From positions 1 to 8,787 of the forward strand of contig JALZWC010000568.1 of the NCBI GenBank assembly GCA_023300255.1: a stretch of DNA of 8,787 nucleotides, read 5' to 3'. A program made the position numbers and the translations under genes. A model generated the notes under the pieces. That model did not search any database. It was given only the letters and a program-made list of their open reading frames with translations, and was not told where the DNA came from. Origin of the DNA: Saprospiraceae bacterium (GTDB lineage Bacteria; Bacteroidota; Bacteroidia; Chitinophagales; Saprospiraceae). Below are positions 5,852 through 8,787 of the stretch, in pieces. Position 1 is the first letter of the stretch. Each line of letters starts with the position of its first letter.

Positions 5852-7294
5852 CTACCAATCCTCCACTGTACCAGCTACTCGAGTTTCTGTTCCTTCCTGT
5901 TTTCTAAGAGAATCTCCTAATTTTAATCGAGCTTTATCCGCAATGGCATTAATAGTAGCTATTACTACTGGATGCTCCATGGCTACATTTTTAGATTCTT
6001 CCATATCAAGGGACAAATCATATAACTCAATCTGTGTCAGCGTATTTTGATCATAATCAATTGGTAATCCATCAGCGCTACCTTTTCGACCATTTAAACT
6101 TCTGTAGACATGTGGGAAATACATTTTCCATTGTTTATATCGAATGCCATGTAATTCATTCGTTTTGTAATAAAAATAATAAGCCTCTTGAGGACTCTGT
6201 GTAGACGTCCCTGTCCATATATCCCAGACGCTTTTACCATCAATGATGTTTTTCGGAAGTGGCGTGTTGGTGATCTGTGCTATAGTCGGTAAGAGATCAA
6301 TATTCATCATTGGAATATTAATGGTTCGGCCACCTTTTATTTTGTTAGGATATTGGATAATACAGGGTTCTCTTTGTCCTCCTTCCCAAGCAGTTCCTTT
6401 ACCTTCTCGTAAAGGAGCAGCACTACCAGAGTGGGTTCCATAATTTAGCCAAGGACCATTGTCGGAGGTGAAGATGACCAATGTATTATCTTCAATATTA
6501 TGTTCTTTTAAAGTGCTTAGTATCTGCCCGACAGACCAATCTATTTCCATAATGACATCTCCATACAAGCCTCTTTTTGATTGACCTTTAAATTTATCAG
6601 AGACGTATAAAGGAACATGAGGCTGTGGATGTGCAACATATAAGAAAAACGGATTCTCTTTATTTTTGGTAATAAAATTTACACTTCTTTCGGTGATTTG
6701 AGTAGTTAGTAAAGACTGATCTATTAGGGTATCAATGATCTTTTCGTTCTCATATAATGGTAGTGGATCGAAATTAAATATAGGCCCTTGTTGTGGATGT
6801 AAAGGCCACATATCATTAGAGTAGGGGATACCGAAGTATTCATCAAACCCATGTTGTCTTGGCATAAATTTCGGATGATCTCCTAAGTGCCATTTTCCAA
6901 ACATACCCGTTTGATAATTCTGATTTTTTAGCATTTCGGCAATCGTGACTTCTGATAAATTTAATCCTTTTTTACTCTTAGGCATCAATGCGCCATGCAT
7001 CCCTATTCGATTAGGATAACAACCTGTCAATAGTCCTGCTCTTGAAGCGGAGCAAACGGCTTGGGCGGCATAAAAATCGGTTAGTCGTATGCCATCTTTC
7101 GCCATTTGATCTAAGTGGGGGGTCGCAATATCTGATGCTCCAAATACGCCAACATCCCCGTATCCTTGATCGTCTGTGAAGATGATAATGATATTTGGGT
7201 GTTCTTTGTTATTGTTTTTTTTGTTGACTGCTTCTTGATGGCAGGCACTTATTAAAATAGAAAAAAGGAGTAGGCCTAATAGTATTTTATGCAT
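5852..7294 (-). CDS. Arylsulfatase-A-like sulfatase, lipoprotein (family S1, CxASR type)
   Basis: The product is 480 aa, the usual length for S1 sulfatases. The N-terminus KILLGLLLFSILISAC has a clean lipobox (I-S-A-C), making Cys18 the lipidated residue and placing the enzyme on a membrane outside the cytoplasm. The metal-binding Asp pair is D41-D42 in IFTDDQGYGD. The formylglycine motif CSASR puts the modifiable cysteine at Cys81, with Arg85. Downstream are K134 and H136 in GKWHLGD, H226 in HPQPHVP, D278-N279 in TSDNGP and K299 in GKGTAWEGG. All match the catalytic set of human arylsulfatase A, which it resembles more closely than other S1 enzymes, for example in GMFGKWHLG and FGIPYSNDMWP. 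It should hydrolyse a sulfate ester; the natural substrate is unknown. A formylglycine-generating enzyme encoded elsewhere is required. It is divergent from the hydroxylase-CDGSH gene across 267 bp and upstream of the receptor on the same strand. Confidence 0.93.
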   Translation of the reverse strand: MHKILLGLLLFSILISACHQEAVNKKNNNKEHPNIIIIFTDDQGYGDVGVFGASDIATPHLDQMAKDGIRLTDFYAAQAVCSASRAGLLTGCYPNRIGMHGALMPKSKKGLNLSEVTIAEMLKNQNYQTGMFGKWHLGDHPKFMPRQHGFDEYFGIPYSNDMWPLHPQQGPIFNFDPLPLYENEKIIDTLIDQSLLTTQITERSVNFITKNKENPFFLYVAHPQPHVPLYVSDKFKGQSKRGLYGDVIMEIDWSVGQILSTLKEHNIEDNTLVIFTSDNGPWLNYGTHSGSAAPLREGKGTAWEGGQREPCIIQYPNKIKGGRTINIPMMNIDLLPTIAQITNTPLPKNIIDGKSVWDIWTGTSTQSPQEAYYFYYKTNELHGIRYKQWKMYFPHVYRSLNGRKGSADGLPIDYDQNTLTQIELYDLSLDMEESKNVAMEHPVVIATINAIADKARLKLGDSLRKQEGTETRVAGTVEDW

Positions 7295-7450
7295 AGTTAT
7301 TGACTTTTAATATTTCCTTACACTCATCACAATTAATAAATTTGATGACAAAGTGGTATTTGTTTAATGTAAATGGTCATAATGTATAGGTAAAGCTAAA
7401 ATAAAGCTATTTCCTTTTTCGTTACATTTTTTTTAAAATGACTTCTAATA

Positions 7451-7464
7451 TATTCTTAAGAATA
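7451..7464. promoter_or_regulatory. 14-bp perfect palindrome, candidate operator
   Basis: TATTCTTAAGAATA is a perfect palindrome in the 267-bp spacer between the divergent sulfatase and hydroxylase-CDGSH genes. A related site, TTCTTAAAGAA, a palindrome around one central A, occurs at 7534-7544, just ahead of the hydroxylase start at 7562. Two similar TTCTTA half-site pairs in one divergent promoter region suggest binding of a dimeric regulator. No regulator gene is in the window, and AT-rich palindromes can arise by chance. Confidence 0.35.
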
Positions 7465-7510
7465 CAAGATATTGTTTTTTATATACTAAATTTATAGCTC
7501 CTATAGAAAT

Positions 7511-7536
7511 GAATGTACGAATTAGACTATACATTC
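7511..7536. repeat. Inverted repeat near the hydroxylase start
   Basis: GAATGTA (7511-7517) and TACATTC (7530-7536) form a 7-bp perfect inverted repeat separated by 12 bases, ending 25 bp before the start codon of the hydroxylase-CDGSH gene. It may be an operator or a leader hairpin. It partly overlaps the TTCTTAAAGAA site at 7534-7544. Confidence 0.35.
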
Positions 7537-7561
7537 TTAAAGAACTTCAAAAAAAGAAACC

Positions 7562-8689
7562 ATGTTATCAGAATTATTAAATGACCCAGCCACAGGAAAA
7601 TATTTTGTTTTATCGACGATACTCCTTTTTGGTGCAATGGAAACCTTTGGTGGACATTATAAAAACACCACCCGTACCAAAGATGATTGGTTAGTAGAAT
7701 GGGGTGGCTTTATGGTACTTTCTTTCTCTAGTTTTTTTGCATTATATGGAGTGATAACTCTAGGTAAAATGTTGTTACCTACTAGTTTTAATTCCTTTAA
7801 TAGTATGTCCTTATGGCTAGCTGTTCCTGTATATATGATAGTCGATGATTTAGCGCAGTATTGGTATCATCGGTCTGCCCATGAATATGACTTTTTATGG
7901 AAACATCACAGACCGCATCATGCCGCTGAAGAAATGGGTATTATGGTTTCTTTTAGAAATTCTTTTCTCTATTATCTGTTTATACCTAATGTGTGGATTG
8001 CTGCTGTCTTTACTTTTCTTGGAATGATACCAGCTACCATCATTGGTTTATTCGTGAAGCAGTTGGTTGTTTTTACCTCTCATAGTACCGTTAGATGGGA
8101 TGAATATATTTATAAAATAAAAGCATTAAGCCCTATTATGTGGGTGGTGGAAAGAATTTTTGTGACGCCTGCATTTCATTATGCCCACCACGGAAAATCT
8201 AAAGCAGATGGTATTAGTGATCCAAATGGTAATTTTGGAAATGCCTTCACTATCTGGGATCAGGTATTCGGTACGGCTACTTTTACTAGACAATTCCCTA
8301 CAGAATTGGGTTTGCAAACTAATCCAAAAGATAGTTGGTCTGCTCATTTATTCTATCCTTTTATTAAATCGGATAAAGCAGGAAGTGAAATTGCTAAAGG
8401 CTTTAAACGAACCTCTACTGCTACGCTAGAGGCGATGCCGATGGAACTGGAGGCAGGTACCTATTTATGGTGTCAATGTGGTTTTAGTAAAAACGCACCC
8501 TTTTGCGATGGTGCACATCATGGAACAAAAATTAAACCGATTGCTTTTGAAATGAAGAAAAAACGGACGGTGAAAATATGTAATTGTAAACATACGAAGA
8601 CAGGACCTTTTTGTGATAATACCCATTTGGAATTGGAAGGTGCGGATTTAGCTAAGCTAGCTCCAATGCCAGCTGTGGTTAAGAGTTAA
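7562..8689 (+). CDS. Fatty-acid hydroxylase/sterol desaturase-type membrane di-iron protein fused to a tandem CDGSH iron-sulfur domain
   Basis: The product is 375 aa in one uninterrupted frame. Residues 1-265 form a fatty-acid-hydroxylase-superfamily domain. Hydrophobic segments lie near 14-30, 47-70, 83-98 and 132-172, and the histidine clusters are HRSAH (103-107), HRPHH (116-120) and HYAHH (206-210), the ligands of a non-haem di-iron centre, with an extra His at 174. After a linker, residues 296-356 form two CDGSH motifs. The first, CQCGFSKNAPFCDGAH (304-319), fits CxCx2(S/T)x3PxCDG(S/A/T)H exactly. The second, CNCKHTKTGPFCDNTH (340-355), keeps all four ligands but has Asn for Gly. The spacing and flanking sequence resemble the tandem CISD3-type protein, which binds two [2Fe-2S] clusters. 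The likely role is O2-dependent hydroxylation or desaturation of a lipid, with the clusters perhaps supplying electrons. The start follows an A-rich leader without a clear Shine-Dalgarno. Substrate is unknown. Confidence 0.93.
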   Translation: MLSELLNDPATGKYFVLSTILLFGAMETFGGHYKNTTRTKDDWLVEWGGFMVLSFSSFFALYGVITLGKMLLPTSFNSFNSMSLWLAVPVYMIVDDLAQYWYHRSAHEYDFLWKHHRPHHAAEEMGIMVSFRNSFLYYLFIPNVWIAAVFTFLGMIPATIIGLFVKQLVVFTSHSTVRWDEYIYKIKALSPIMWVVERIFVTPAFHYAHHGKSKADGISDPNGNFGNAFTIWDQVFGTATFTRQFPTELGLQTNPKDSWSAHLFYPFIKSDKAGSEIAKGFKRTSTATLEAMPMELEAGTYLWCQCGFSKNAPFCDGAHHGTKIKPIAFEMKKKRTVKICNCKHTKTGPFCDNTHLELEGADLAKLAPMPAVVKS

Positions 8690-8693
8690 TTTG

Positions 8694-8732
8694 AATTGTT
8701 ATGTTCTTGTTCAGTCAACAATTACCTCTTTT
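8694..8732 (+). terminator. Possible terminator after the hydroxylase-CDGSH gene
   Basis: AATTGTT (8694-8700) and AACAATT (8717-8723) pair perfectly over seven bases around a 16-base loop, starting four bases after the stop codon. A short ACCTCTTTT follows. The stem is AT-rich and the loop large, so this is a weak candidate. Confidence 0.35.
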
Positions 8733-8738
8733 AAATTT

Positions 8739-8787
8739 AAGTAAGTGCTAGGACAAAATTAAACTACTATTTCTAAACACATAGGCA
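8739..8787 (+). repeat. Dispersed repeat, copy B, cut by the window end
   Basis: The sequence matches the copy at 2165-2222 in its first block (one mismatch in 21 bases) and its last block (CTAAACACATAGGCA against CTAAACATATAGGCA), with a shorter and diverged middle. It begins 49 bp after the hydroxylase-CDGSH stop codon, in the same orientation relative to its upstream gene as copy A. The repeat may continue beyond the window, as copy A continues into CACATAGG units. Confidence 0.72.

Noticed and set aside
6243..6443. Plus-strand open frame within the sulfatase gene
   Set aside because: It runs antisense to conserved catalytic sequence of the sulfatase and has no features of its own.
7337..7344. 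TAAATTTG, a match to the Bacteroidota -7 promoter box TAnnTTTG
   Set aside because: No TTTG/TTG box lies about 19-21 bases upstream, and the site is 217 bp from the hydroxylase start. In AT-rich DNA the match is not strong enough to call.
8126..8429. Open frames on both strands within the hydroxylase gene
   Set aside because: They overlap the strongly supported hydroxylase-CDGSH frame, including its third histidine cluster, and show no motif of their own.

Overview
The window looks like a chromosomal stretch of a low-GC member of the Bacteroidota. The evidence is a TonB-dependent receptor with an N-terminal carboxypeptidase-D-like domain, lipoproteins with N-terminal lipoboxes, start codons without clear Shine-Dalgarno sequences in AT-rich leaders, and long repeat-rich intergenic spaces. 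I cannot fix the family or genus. A marine or polymer-degrading lifestyle fits the sulfatase next to an outer-membrane receptor, but that is inference.

Layout. Positions 1-1155 (minus) carry a FAD-dependent amine/amino-acid oxidase-like enzyme that runs off the left edge, so its C-terminus is missing. It is divergent from a lipoprotein at 1292-2143 (plus) that strongly resembles PheC, cyclohexadienyl/arogenate dehydratase, an enzyme built on a solute-binding-protein fold. A near-perfect 33-bp palindrome lies between them. Positions 2144-2832 hold no convincing gene but are rich in structure: one copy of a dispersed repeat, three consecutive small hairpins, a good minus-strand terminator with a UUCG loop, and a mosaic of TCAGA/TCTGA repeats including an 80-bp tandem duplication that ends 2 bp from the next stop codon. 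Positions 2833-5439 (minus) encode a TonB-dependent receptor. A very AT-rich gap follows, and 5852-7294 (minus) encodes an arylsulfatase-A-like lipoprotein with all the main catalytic residues. Divergent from it, 7562-8689 (plus) encodes a fatty-acid-hydroxylase/sterol-desaturase-type integral membrane di-iron protein fused to a tandem CDGSH iron-sulfur domain. The right edge holds a second copy of the dispersed repeat.

How the genes may work together. The sulfatase and receptor share a strand and could act at the cell surface on one sulfated substrate, but they are 412 bp apart and no SusD is present, so this is not a classical polysaccharide-utilisation pair. The oxidase and the PheC-like protein could both act on aromatic amino-acid metabolites, again by inference from adjacency. 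The most unusual item is the hydroxylase-CDGSH fusion, which may join a di-iron oxygenase to a [2Fe-2S] electron-transfer module in one polypeptide. I see no CRISPR array, tRNA, rRNA, transposase or phage gene.
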